This document shows positions 1 to 10,200 of a stretch of DNA of 64,000 nucleotides, in pieces; the stretch's first letter is position 1, and each line of letters begins with the position of its first letter. Made by a program: the position numbers and the translations under genes. The DNA comes from Aptenodytes patagonicus. Lineage: Eukaryota; Chordata; Aves; Sphenisciformes; Spheniscidae. The stretch is from positions 31,317,746-31,381,745 of the forward strand of contig NC_134951.1 in NCBI RefSeq assembly GCF_965638725.1. Direction: 5' to 3'. The notes under the pieces are model-generated. The model saw only the letters and a program-made list of their open reading frames with translations. It was not told where the DNA came from and did not search any database.

Positions 1-1091
1 CATTATCACTAAAGCATATACACAAGATCTAGTCCAAGATCATCATGCTATACCTTTAACATACCACACCTTGTGTATGAAGTGCCTATTTGCATAAATG
101 GGCAAAAAGGTCTGTGCTAAATCCTCATAATGAATTCAGAGTATTTTTTATAAATATGCATGGACAAAGAAACCAAATAAATATGAAGAATCCATTGTAA
201 AGTCTTTCAGTTTTGACAACGTGCTAGAGCAACACACATGGATTTCCTACGGTAAGCTTAATTCTGTACCACTCTTCAACCACTTCATTCCACTCAAAAC
301 AACAAATACACCAAATATATCTCCAGCACATCAGCACAGAAATTTCCATAGCAGAAAGGTTCCCCCCTCTAGCATAGAGCACAGGTCTGTTCCATCAATC
401 TTCCACTAGAACAGTGTTCCTTAGGCGCTATATGCTAGCAGGAGAGGGCTCAAATGCATGCTGTGACCATGCGGGCCCAGCCCTTGGAAACAGAACAGGC
501 TTCCTGACCGCGCTATTGAGCGAAACTTGGACATAGGAGAGAAATGAACTAACGTTTAACAATCATGAGACTTTTTAAAGGACAGCACAAAAGGAAGCAG
601 TTTGAAATGACTGAAGACATCCATCAAGCAATAAAGAGGAAAATATGCTAGAGGGGGGAATAAACGAGACCAAGCCACAGAAATGAAGCTGACATTGTAA
701 AAATTGACAAGAGCAAGAAACTAAGTAATTCGGAAGAATTACATATACACAAAGAAATGATCAGTTGAAAAACATAAAGAAGCACTCAGTTAAATTGTAA
801 GTATTAATGGACTTTAGAAATATTAAAAGCAGAATTTCCAGGCAAGACAAAATTTAAGAAATTATACACCTCCCTTGTGTTATAAATACCATGAGAAGTT
901 TGGACTAGCTAAATAAATGCAAATAAAGGATATTCTATTAAAAGTCTCCTTTTCCCATTAAATTTTCACCTAAAGATGTGAAAACCTGTATTTTGTAGTT
1001 TATGACCTCCTTTGCATTGCAGTGTATGAAATTTCACCCAGTGATTCCTGTACTGAAACCAGTAACTTATATGTCAGAGTAAGTGAATTTG
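1..1091. other. AT-rich flank, no gene seen
   Basis: This stretch is AT-rich with short scattered reading frames only. I see no splice-bounded exon, recognised repeat or RNA gene in it. Confidence 0.5.
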
Positions 1092-1283
1092 TCAGACTTT
1101 TCTCATCCATTCCACCTTACTCTTCAAATTAAGAAACCTTTTCTCCTTGTGAGATACCGCTGAATCTACTTTTTGAGTTAAATAGGGAGAATCCTTTACA
1201 TGCCTCGCTAACTTTTCCCAGTCTTTGAATATTTTTTGCAGCTTTTCGTTCTCACCAATACGTCGCTCTCTCTTCAAAAACAT
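1092..1283 (-). other. Unrecognised 63-codon reading frame, possible exon or pseudogene
   Basis: An ATG at 1283 on the minus strand opens 63 codons ending in TGA at 1092. The product is lysine- and glutamate-rich and looks helical (it begins MFLKRERRIGENEK and ends KSKVEWMRKV), unlike the random frames around it. The bases just before the ATG read CCACAG, which could be a splice acceptor, but the pyrimidine tract there is poor. The frame is also open upstream of the ATG to at least 1334. I do not recognise the family. It could be the last exon of a minus-strand gene to the left, a decayed retrocopy, or chance. Confidence 0.2.
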
Positions 1284-1334
1284 GGCTGTGGATCTATCAC
1301 ATCTCAAACAAAATTTTATGGAAACAATTGACAC

Positions 1335-1593
1335 TGTCCTGCAGTCTCTTCCACTCCATTACCCTGTTCATCAGAAAACCTGAAGATCACAGAATCTGAG
1401 AAACACCACAGCACTGAACCTAATCTGAAGAGGGAGGAGAAAAAGGGCTAAGAGCAGGAGCAGTAAGTGTGAAGGAAGGAGTAGGTAATAGGGCGCGTGA
1501 AAAATGCTACACACAGGCTCCAGACACATCGGGGGGGGGGGTATGACAGAAAATAAGGTAACTTGAGAGGTCTGTGGTCAACAGAACTGCATC
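1335..1593. other. Short spacer with G homopolymer
   Basis: Non-coding sequence containing a run of about twelve G near 1530-1542. Nothing else is recognised. Confidence 0.4.
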
Positions 1594-2668
1594 TGTATTG
1601 GGTTTGTGTGGCAAGGTTTTGGTAGCAGAGGAGGGGCTACAAGGGTGGCTTCTGTGAGAAGCTGCTAGCAGTTTCTTCTATGTCCGACAGAGCCAATACC
1701 ACTGGCTCCAAGGTGGACCCGCCACTGTCCAAGGCCAAGCCCATCAGTGACGGTGGTAGCACCTCTGTGATCACATATTTAAGAAGGGGAAAAAAATACC
1801 CTGCACAACTGCAGCCAGAGAGGGGAGTGAGAATATGTGAGGGAAACAACTCTGCATACACCAAGGTCAGTGAAGAAGGAGGGGGAGGAGGTACTCCAGG
1901 CGCCAGAGCAGAGATTCCCCTGCAGCCCGTGGTGAAGACCATGGTGGGGCAGGCTGTCCCCCTGCAGCCCATGGAGGTTAACGGTGAAGCAGATATAGCC
2001 ACCTGCAGCCCATGGAGGACCCCATGCTGGAGCAGGCAGATACCCAAAGGAGGCTGTGACCCTGTGGGAAGCCCACGCTGGAGCAGGCTCCCGGCAGGAC
2101 CTGTAGACCCATGGAGAGAGGAGCCCACGCTGAAGCAGGTTTGCTGGCAGGACTTGTGACCTCATGGGGGACCCACGCTGGAGCAGTCTGTTCCTGAAGG
2201 ACTGCACCCCGTGGAAAGGGCCCATGCTGGAGCAGTTCATGGAAGACTGTCTCCTGTAGGAGGGAACCCATGCTCGAGCAGGGGAAGAGTGTGAGGAGGA
2301 AGGAGCATCAGAGACGTGATGAACTGACTGCAATCCCCGTTCCCCATCTTCCTGCGCTGCTCAGGGGGAGGAGGTAGAGAAAATTGGGAGTGAAGTTGAG
2401 CCCGGGAAGAAGGGAGGGGTGGGGGGAAGGTGTTTTAAGATTTGGGTTTATTTCTCATTATCCTACTCTGATTTTGATTGGCAATAAATTAATGTTCCCC
2501 AAGTCGAGTCTGTTTTGCCCATGACGGTAATTGCTTAGCGATCTCCTTGTCCTTATCTCGACCCACGAGCCTTTTCGTCATACTTTTTTTTCTCCCTGTT
2601 CAGCTGGAGGGGGAGTGATAGAGCAGCTTGGTGGGCACCTGGCATCCAGCCAAGGTCAACCCACCACA
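1594..2668 (+). mobile_element. Solo LTR of an endogenous retrovirus, ERVL-like
   Basis: The element begins TGTATTGGG and ends CCACCACA, the TGT...ACA termini of an LTR. In the plus direction it has a TATA-like box (ATATTTAAG, 1775-1783) and a poly(A) signal (AATAAA, 2483-2488), giving U3, R and U5 in order. At about 1075 bp it is long for an LTR, partly because of an internal array of about 50-bp units. No gag, pol or env region adjoins it, so it is a solo LTR left by recombination. The flanking five bases do not match (GCATC and ACATG), which fits an old insertion. The family call rests on resemblance to common bird LTRs. Confidence 0.75.
2021..2290 (+). repeat. Tandem array of about 50-bp units inside the solo LTR
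   Basis: Six imperfect units each carry the core CCCAYGCTGGAGCAG, at 2021, 2072, 2124, 2172, 2221 and 2268, a period of 47-52 bp. The array lies between the LTR TATA-like box and poly(A) signal, so it would be in the transcribed R region. Confidence 0.75.
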
Positions 2669-5600
2669 ACATGGTTATTTCAATAGTTAGTATTGATGCT
2701 ATTTAAAAATAAAAATCTCTCTACAATTTCATGTTAGATTCTAAGAATCACGTAAGGATCATTTTACTGTTACCACAGCACTGCCCTGGGAGTTCATATT
2801 GACTTACTTGTCCATTATAATCCCTGGACTCTTTTTAGAGTAACAGAAGCATTCTTAAAAACTTATTAATCTTGCTTATGTTCCTGGTTCTAGCTGTATG
2901 ACTTTGCATGTGTCTGTACTAAAACACATTTTTGAGTGAACATGTTACTAAACAATCTAAATACTCTGCATAACTACATCGACATCATTGTTACTTGCTA
3001 TTCATCACTTTGCATCAGTCACACTTGTTTTTTTCAGTGATCTTTGATTACACTCCTTTGATAAAAATGTTGGAAAACATGAACATTTAGTGTTACAGCA
3101 GTTACTTTTATGCCAATCTTGTAATCTTATCAAAGCATTAAGTCAGCTTTCTTTACAATAGCTATTTTCCCTAGAACTACATTGATTTGCATTAATTATA
3201 TTCTTATCCTTTAATTCTTTTTTGTTTTAATCAGCTTAGTCATGTATGAGTTTTCTATTAGGTGACAGTCTAACCCGGTCATAGTCAACTCACTTCACCT
3301 TTTTAAACATCGGCATGACATGGGCATAAATACAGCCTTCAGAAATTTCACCACAAAAAGCTACAGCTAATATCAGCAAATCAAAGAGCTAACGAGCAAA
3401 CCCTTAAGTGTGGAAGTTAATTCCATACAGATAGACTAGTAACGGACATGACATCAATATCTATATAAAATCCCCCTGATTCCATTCAAATTTGGTCCAC
3501 GTAAACAGTGAAACTACATCCAACTGATACTTAAACAAATTCAGATTCTGATATTTCTTTCCAGTATACAATTGTTTGGGTTTTGTCCTCATGTTATGAT
3601 ACAGAAGACCCGCATAAATGTCAGGGACAACTGACTTCTGTCTAGAGGGACTAAGGAAGCTAAGTATCTGCAAAAGACAAGCCCATTAAGAATCAGCATT
3701 TTTATGTAGTCTTCAAGTAACATTCATATTAGTTTATACATAAAGATACATATTTCAAACATAAGAGTAATATTTTATAGTTCAACTTTCGCGAATCCCA
3801 TAGAAGCAAAATTCTCAAACCAGAACACATGTACTAGCAAGAAATTAATACAAACCACTTCAAAGTGATGCATGGACACTGTGTGACTGCATGTTGAAGA
3901 CTACTTCCTGTTCTGGTCCCTCCAGTTAAAAAACAATATAATGGATTTTTTGTAAGTACAGGAAGATTGACAAAGATGTACAAAACTGCTTCCTAATTAT
4001 ATTAGGATTCCCCTTCTTGACAAAAATGGCTAACAAAGCATATAAACTATATATACTTTTACATAAAGAAAGTGAATAGGGAATTTTTTTCACTGTTGTA
4101 CTTTAGAGAATAAGGCAACATCAAATTATCATAGATTACAAAACAGCACGTTTTATAAAACAAAAGAAAGTAATCATAAGATACAACTTAGCATTTTGAT
4201 TTTTGAAACTTCGGTATTCTTTAAATTGACTGGTTTAATGCACAACTTCCTATTAAAACTTTCAAAAAATATTGATAATAGTCAACTAGGTAAGCGCTGG
4301 ACGGACATTCAGGCTATGCCCAAATTTTATTTTTGACTCACATTGCTTCAAAAATATATTCAAACTTTGTCCTATTATAGTCTCTTACGATAAAAGTTGT
4401 ATTAATCTTCCTAATGCCACAATGGTGATGATCACGTCTTTGCTTCTCAAACTGGTAATATCAGTCTCTTCTGAATTCGCCCCACAGACTTCTCTTTACA
4501 AGCATTTTTTTTTTCTTATCTTTAAAGTTCTTCAGGAGTCTTGTCTCTTTCTGTTATTTTCTGCCTCCTCAACCCACTTTGTTTCATCAGTTCACTAGTT
4601 GGCACCTTGTAACTATCCACTTGTCTATTTCTCCTATAAATATCTTTGACTCTGTCCATGCTATATGAAATAGTAGACTACTTCACTGTAGTCTACTTCT
4701 CTTTAACACTCCAAGTATCTCTTGCCATCTCAGAGCGTAAAACACAGGGACTGCATCTTAAGTGCCAACTAGTGTGACATAATTAACCACAACTAGGGGG
4801 TCCAGATACGGACTATCATAATAAAAATCAGTATTAAATAGTTAAAATGACACAGGCATTCTTTCTTAAAAAAAAAAACAACAAACCAACCCATGTGTTT
4901 TTAGACTAAAAGTTTTCTGAGCTAAATCCTTTTTTCCTGGGGAATATAATTTTAAAGAAACTGCCAGTGACTCTTATTTCCAGTGTAAACTACTGTGCTA
5001 CAGTACTGAAAGGATGTTGCAGCAGAAAGTAATTTGATCCTAAAATCCTGATCAGTGTAATGTGTGATGAAACAGTAAACAAAAGCTTGCATTGTTGGAT
5101 TAAAAAAAAAAAAAACAGCATGGATTAAAGCAGGTAACGAGCTGTTTAATCTGCCTCAGGACTCTATCCAGAGCAAATTCCTCAAGCTTTATTGACAAGA
5201 GAGAGAAGCTGTGTTGACTTTTTCTTTTTTCCCCAAAACCTTCCTAACATTGTAACCACCAACAAATAAACAATATTCCAAGCAGCCATTAACCTTGGGA
5301 TCACCATCTTATTTTATAGGATTCCGAGCACGTTTTCAAGAAGTTTTACATGGAGAAGTGCAAACAGTTGCAAGTTCACCAGATGCATGCCCTGAGTGAG
5401 TAAATACAAAATGCAAATGTAAATAAATACAGCCCAGATGTGTTTACAGCCCAGAAAAGCTTCGTATATTATCCTAGCAGAGACATGTCTCCTGGTTAGA
5501 AATTAGCTTATGCCCACCTGAAGCCAGGTGGAGTGAAAGGTAATACAGACATGTTCTGAATAACACATCTCTCACGTGTCGGTTGCCATGAAAACCTCCT

Positions 5601-6179
5601 CTGTCCCAACCATGGTTTCCGCAGGTTATACAAAAATAGAAAATTTGGGCAAAACCATAAACCAGCCATGCCTTCGTACAAGTCAATACAAACTGCTGAG
5701 ATTCAGAATTGAGCTGTTTATTTTTTAGATCAAAAAACAACTTCTGCAGACTCTTGTAATCTCTATAGTAACAATAACCTAACATGCAGATGAGAGGCTT
5801 AACTAGTTAAATATAACTAGAACAGTATCAGACTAACTGAAGCTAAAAATAGCCTGTTATTTCATAAAGCTAGCGCTGACCCACATTAAGGTGTTTTCCA
5901 GGTTGATGGTGTCCAGCTGGGGACTGACTCCCATGCCTCTATCAGTTACACACAGTAGTGATACCACAGGTATTTCCCACCGCCAGATTTCACCCACGAG
6001 ATGTCTGCCTTTCAGTAACGCCTGTGTCTTGGGAGACGGTGTTTCCTCGGAGCGAGAGAACGCGCTAGGCTGAGAGAGTCCATATTGTTTCCCACACCAC
6101 TTCTGGCCTACTGGGCTGATCTCCCATCTGTAAAACCAGAAATCATTATTTTATCTCGACTTAAAAGCACAGAATAATC
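2669..6179. other. Intergenic, AT-rich
   Basis: This is AT-rich DNA between the solo LTR and the first CpG island. It has only short reading frames, homopolymer runs (for example poly-A near 5101) and no repeat that I recognise. A 103-codon minus-strand frame at 5474-5785 has no gene-like features. Confidence 0.5.
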
Positions 6180-6944
6180 TGCGGACAAAACGCGCCAAGA
6201 GCTTCCTATTAGCATTAAACTCGCAAAGAGGTTTTGCAGGCCGAAGGCGAAGGGGCTTAGGGATTAAAAGGCATGCAGAGCCGCGACTGTTCCACCGCCG
6301 TTCAACTTCGCACTCCGCTTCCGACGCCGGAGGGCCGCAATACGCCACCCCGCGTCCAACCGCCCTCACAGGGAACGGCACTCCCGTCTCACCCCACCGC
6401 CCCCACGATGTTCCCCTCACGCAGCCCCCCGCGCTGCCCTCGCCGCCTTCCCCTCAGCCCCGCCGGGCGCCCTGCCCTCGGCCACACCCCCACCCCGGGG
6501 AGAGGCCGGCCGCAGCCGGCGGGCCGCAGCGGCAGCGGGACGCCGGCCGGCCACCCTGCACCGGGGGCGCGGGGAAGAGTCTAGAACTCGCCGCCCCGGG
6601 GGACCCAGAGGCCGCGCCAGGCGCTTCCCGGCGAAGCCGCCGGCAATGGCCAGCGGCGGGCGGGGCCCCCGCGCAGGGTGGCCCCTGCCCGGCCCCTGGA
6701 GGCGATCCCCGCGCCCGCCCGCGCGCCCCGCTCTGCCCCCGCCGCGCCGCGCCCCTCCCCGGCCCCGCCGCCACCCGCTTCATTCACTAACCGGTTCTCG
6801 CCGGCTGCCTCCGCCTCTCGGCTCCCTCCCGCCACCGCCCAGCCTGCCGGCGCCACGCCCCCCCGACGGCCTCACTCCCGCCCCGGACGCGCTGGCGGCG
6901 CCTCTAATTGGGCGGGCGCGACGCTCACCGCCGACGTGCGTGAG

Positions 6945-7212
6945 CGAGGGGTGGGCCCCGGGGTGCTTGTGCGGGAGGCGGCGCCGAGTGTCCCTCCTGG
7001 TGCAGCCGCGTCTGCTCCGCGCCAGCCCGCAGAGCCGCCCGCTGCCGCAGCTGTATGGTCCATCCCCGCTCCGCCGCCGAACCCCCTCCGGCAGCTCCGC
7101 GGCCTCCAGCGCCTCCGCGTCCTCCTGGTTCTGCTCCTCCTGCCCCCGGCGGTGGCGCCCGCACCCCGGCTGTATGATCAGGCTACAGTCTTCAATGACT
7201 AACCATATTCCT
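6945..7212 (+). other. PTP4A1: PTP4A1 exon 1, non-coding 5' UTR
   Basis: The 3' boundary is set by a strong donor, CCT/GTGAGT, at 7213. It pairs with an acceptor at 15127. The 5' boundary is only a guess placed just after the CCAAT and GC boxes; no transcription start can be read from sequence. The exon holds one complete upstream ORF and the first 13 codons of a second. Human PTP4A1 likewise has a non-coding first exon. Confidence 0.6.
7055..7177 (+). promoter_or_regulatory. Upstream ORF 1 in the PTP4A1 leader, 40 codons
   Basis: ATG at 7055 and TGA at 7175-7177 lie within exon 1. The predicted peptide starts MVHPRSAAEPPP and is mostly proline, alanine and arginine, as expected of a frame in a CpG island. 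The start has G at +4 but T at -3, a middling context. Its stop overlaps the next upstream start as ATGA (7174-7177), an arrangement that can favour re-initiation. Confidence 0.45.
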
Positions 7213-10200
7213 GTGAGTGCCGCCCGCCCGCGTCCCCCGCTCCCCGGCCCGCCTCCCCCGGCCCCTTGCCCCGCCAGGCGTGCGCCCCGCCGGCTGCCCG
7301 CCTGTGCTCGGCTCCGGCGCCTCTCTTTCCCCCTCCTTCCCCCCTCCCCCCCCCGCCTCCTCCATGTTGCCTCTTTGTTCTGTCGCCCGGGCCATGCCGG
7401 CTCCGAGCGGCTTCTCGCTGCGCCGGGCTGCGGCTCTTCTCGGGCGGGCCGCAGGAGAGCCGAGCCAGCCCGGCTGCGGCGCGGTTCGGCCTTCCTCCCG
7501 CCCCCGGCGCCCGTCTCCTCCTGCTCCCGCCTGCCGGTGCCCCTCTCCCCTCCTCCGCCGGGAGAGGAGGAGGGGGCGACCTCTCCGCGGCTCCCGAGCG
7601 GCGCGGCCCGGCCCGGGCACAAAGCCGCTTTGTGAGCCTGGCTGCCGCCGGCCCCGCCCGCCGGCCCGGCCTCCCCCCGCAGGTGTCTGTCTGGCGGCGT
7701 CTGCCGGGCCGGGTGGCCGCCGGGGAAGGGCAGCGCCCTTGCAGCCGGGCCTCCCGCGCCCCTGAGCCGTGTCAGGCCGGCGGCGCGGCGGGGGCCGGGA
7801 GCCCCCTGCCGGGGGGAGGCCGGGACCGGGCGGCGGCTCCGGGGGACAAGATGGCTCCGCGTCGGGAGCCTGATCGAAGCGTGATGCGAACCCGTGACCG
7901 CCGCAGCTGGGGCGACGGCCCGGCCCGCGGGGCGGTGTCGCGGCCGGGGCAGCGTCCCCACGCCGGGGAGAGACAGGCGGGCCGGGAGGCCGGCGCCCCG
8001 CGGCTGTCGTGGCGCTGGGGGCGGCCGGAGCCCGGGGCTTCCCGGGCAAGCCGGGGCTTGCCCGTGGGCGCTCGCCAGCCGGGCGGTGCGGCGGGGAGCT
8101 GGCGGCTGGCTGGCTGGCGGGACCGGCGTTCGCCCCCCGCCGCGGCCCCACGTGCGCGGCCGCCGCCGGGGCGAGGGCGGCCGATCGGTTTCTTTGTCTC
8201 TGGCGTACTCGGGTGGGGAGTCAGAACCGGCTGCGAGCGAGGACGGGAGTCCTTTCCAAAATGAGCTTTATGCAGCAGAGGTGGGGTATGCCCGAACTCA
8301 CGCGTGCAGCCGGCCTTGTTCAGCCTGGGCTTTTAGATGGCTTCTCAGTGGGGGGGAAAAGTCCGCAGAGCAGTCATTTAGGTACACGTTGAAGTGGATG
8401 TTTCTGTAGCAGTCTGCCATTGACCCTCAGAAGCTCACGAATGCAGTCAAATACCTTAATTTTGGCCGAACTTGCTTTTAAGACCTTGCCATCTGGCTTT
8501 TCAAGGAAGGCATTTCCTTCTGGAGGTGGATCACAGTTCAGCATCAGAAGTTTTTGCTTTCCTCATATGCTTGCTCCCCTCCTCCCCCCCCCCCCGCAGT
8601 AATCTCGGTGTCTGTGCTGTCTAACATCTGTGACCACAGAGCACAGTGTGTATTTAAGCATGAACAATGCGAGGCTTGCTGGTGGTAGTACGCCCTCCAA
8701 AAGTAGGTAAGAAAGACAAAGCATTATCAAAATCAAGTAACTATCATATGGTAATAGTAGAAGCAGGATTAGCAGCGTTTATGCGCAGGTCTTGGTTGCT
8801 GTCTGGTAGCCAGCTACACACATTGCAAGTATTATGAGCTGACAAATGCACAGTCTTTGTGGCACGAGGGTCCTGTGATTCTGGTGTTTCTTATTGCTGC
8901 TGGAGACAACTTTCCAATATGTCTACCTGCATCTGCAGAGTCTTCCCAAGGCAGTGACTCAGAAGTATGAACCCTGTCTCCTTGTAATCTCAGAAAACTG
9001 TCAAATCAAAAAACCTGCAGATGACACTTAAATGTCAGCTCTTATTATTCCACTAATGGAACAGCAAAGGGTTTTGAAATTGTCATACAGGAACAGAATT
9101 GTTTCGGGGGGGGGGAAATGTGGAAGAAGCAATACAGAAATTACACAGCCATGGGAGGAAATGTGAGAGTGAGAAAGAAAAATGAGTGACATGTAGTAGG
9201 AGCCAAGGGAGAAGGATGTCATTGTCTTAGTGAAACTAAATGTGTCAGTAAGGCAGTAAATAAATAGAATTTAGCCTTATCTAATAACTTCTATCTTGTG
9301 AAACCTTGCTGTTCTGACAGAATACATGCCACGTAAGAATGCTGGCTCTATACCAGTGTGTAGGCTGACTGTAAGTGATCACTTCTTCTCTTAGAGATTA
9401 ACGAGAAAGCCCAGATCAGGGTATTACTGAATTCTAATCTAGTAGCAGATTGTCACCTTATATTTAAAAAATTAAAACTCGCTCTATCAGATCAATACAA
9501 GAGGTACCTCTACGTTAAAAGTAAGTCCATAACTCCTTACAGCTTTCTTCTCAACTTCTTATTAGGCACTCATACCTTTATTAGACTCGACAAAATACAG
9601 CAATAACTGTCTTTGCATGTATACGCTGAATTTCTCATGTTATTGCTTAAAACATAAATGGAATAATTTTTGAGGACAACAGGATTTATGTAGTTTGCTA
9701 TTGAAGTGACAGTGTTAAGTCATTTGAGACTCCTTGCTTTCAGAAACTCAAAAAGAGGATGCATTAGACAAGGAGGTGGAATGGTTTCTGTGATGTCTTA
9801 TTTTCCCCAATATCTGTTAAGGCTTTTTTGCATTTTTTTTTTTTTTTTCATGGTCCAAGCAGAAGAGCTAGGAAGTCAGTCACATGGCTTCAGTTTCATC
9901 ATCTCTGGAAGTTGCATCGACTTGTTACACAGGAAGTTTTGAGATAATTTTTTTCTTCCCCCTAAGCTGCATACTTGAACCACAAGAAACATTCTTCCTT
10001 CACAGAGCATGTCGTAACAGATTTATGATAAACCTTTGGAATCTCCTGTCTATGATGTATGAGTGTACTTTATTAGGCAATGGGTCACTTTCTCTGGTCC
10101 AAAATGGGTAGTGTTATCACTGTGGATATCATAATACAGACATTTATGTCCCCAGTAGATAGGAAGTGCATCTTGTCAACAATACCTCATGAAGGTGTTC

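Larger units (their letters stand above)
6180..8260 (+). promoter_or_regulatory. PTP4A1: CpG island and promoter of PTP4A1
   Basis: An abrupt change from AT-rich DNA to about 2 kb that is very GC-rich and full of CpG. It ends again near 8260. Around 6907-6938 are an inverted CCAAT box (ATTGG, 6907-6911), an overlapping GC box (GGGCGGG, 6910-6916) and an ACGTG core (6934-6938), a compact set typical of a TATA-less housekeeping promoter. Exon 1 with donor CCT/GTGAGT lies just downstream. The many long reading frames here on both strands come from the lack of AT-rich stop codons and are not genes. Confidence 0.8.

Noticed and set aside
2021-2290. CRISPR-like spaced repeat
   Set aside because: This is an imperfect contiguous tandem array in a vertebrate LTR; repeat and spacer are not distinct and there are no cas genes.
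1637-2333. Overlapping frames of 97-184 codons
   Set aside because: They fall within the solo LTR and its tandem array and resemble no retroviral or host protein.
5474-5785. 103-codon minus-strand frame
   Set aside because: No domain, no splice signals or promoter, composition like chance.
6273-8409. Many long reading frames on both strands (up to 393 codons)
   Set aside because: They lie in the PTP4A1 CpG island, overlap each other in most frames and are proline-, arginine- and alanine-rich, as expected when GC-rich DNA lacks stop codons. They also run through the exon 1 donor.
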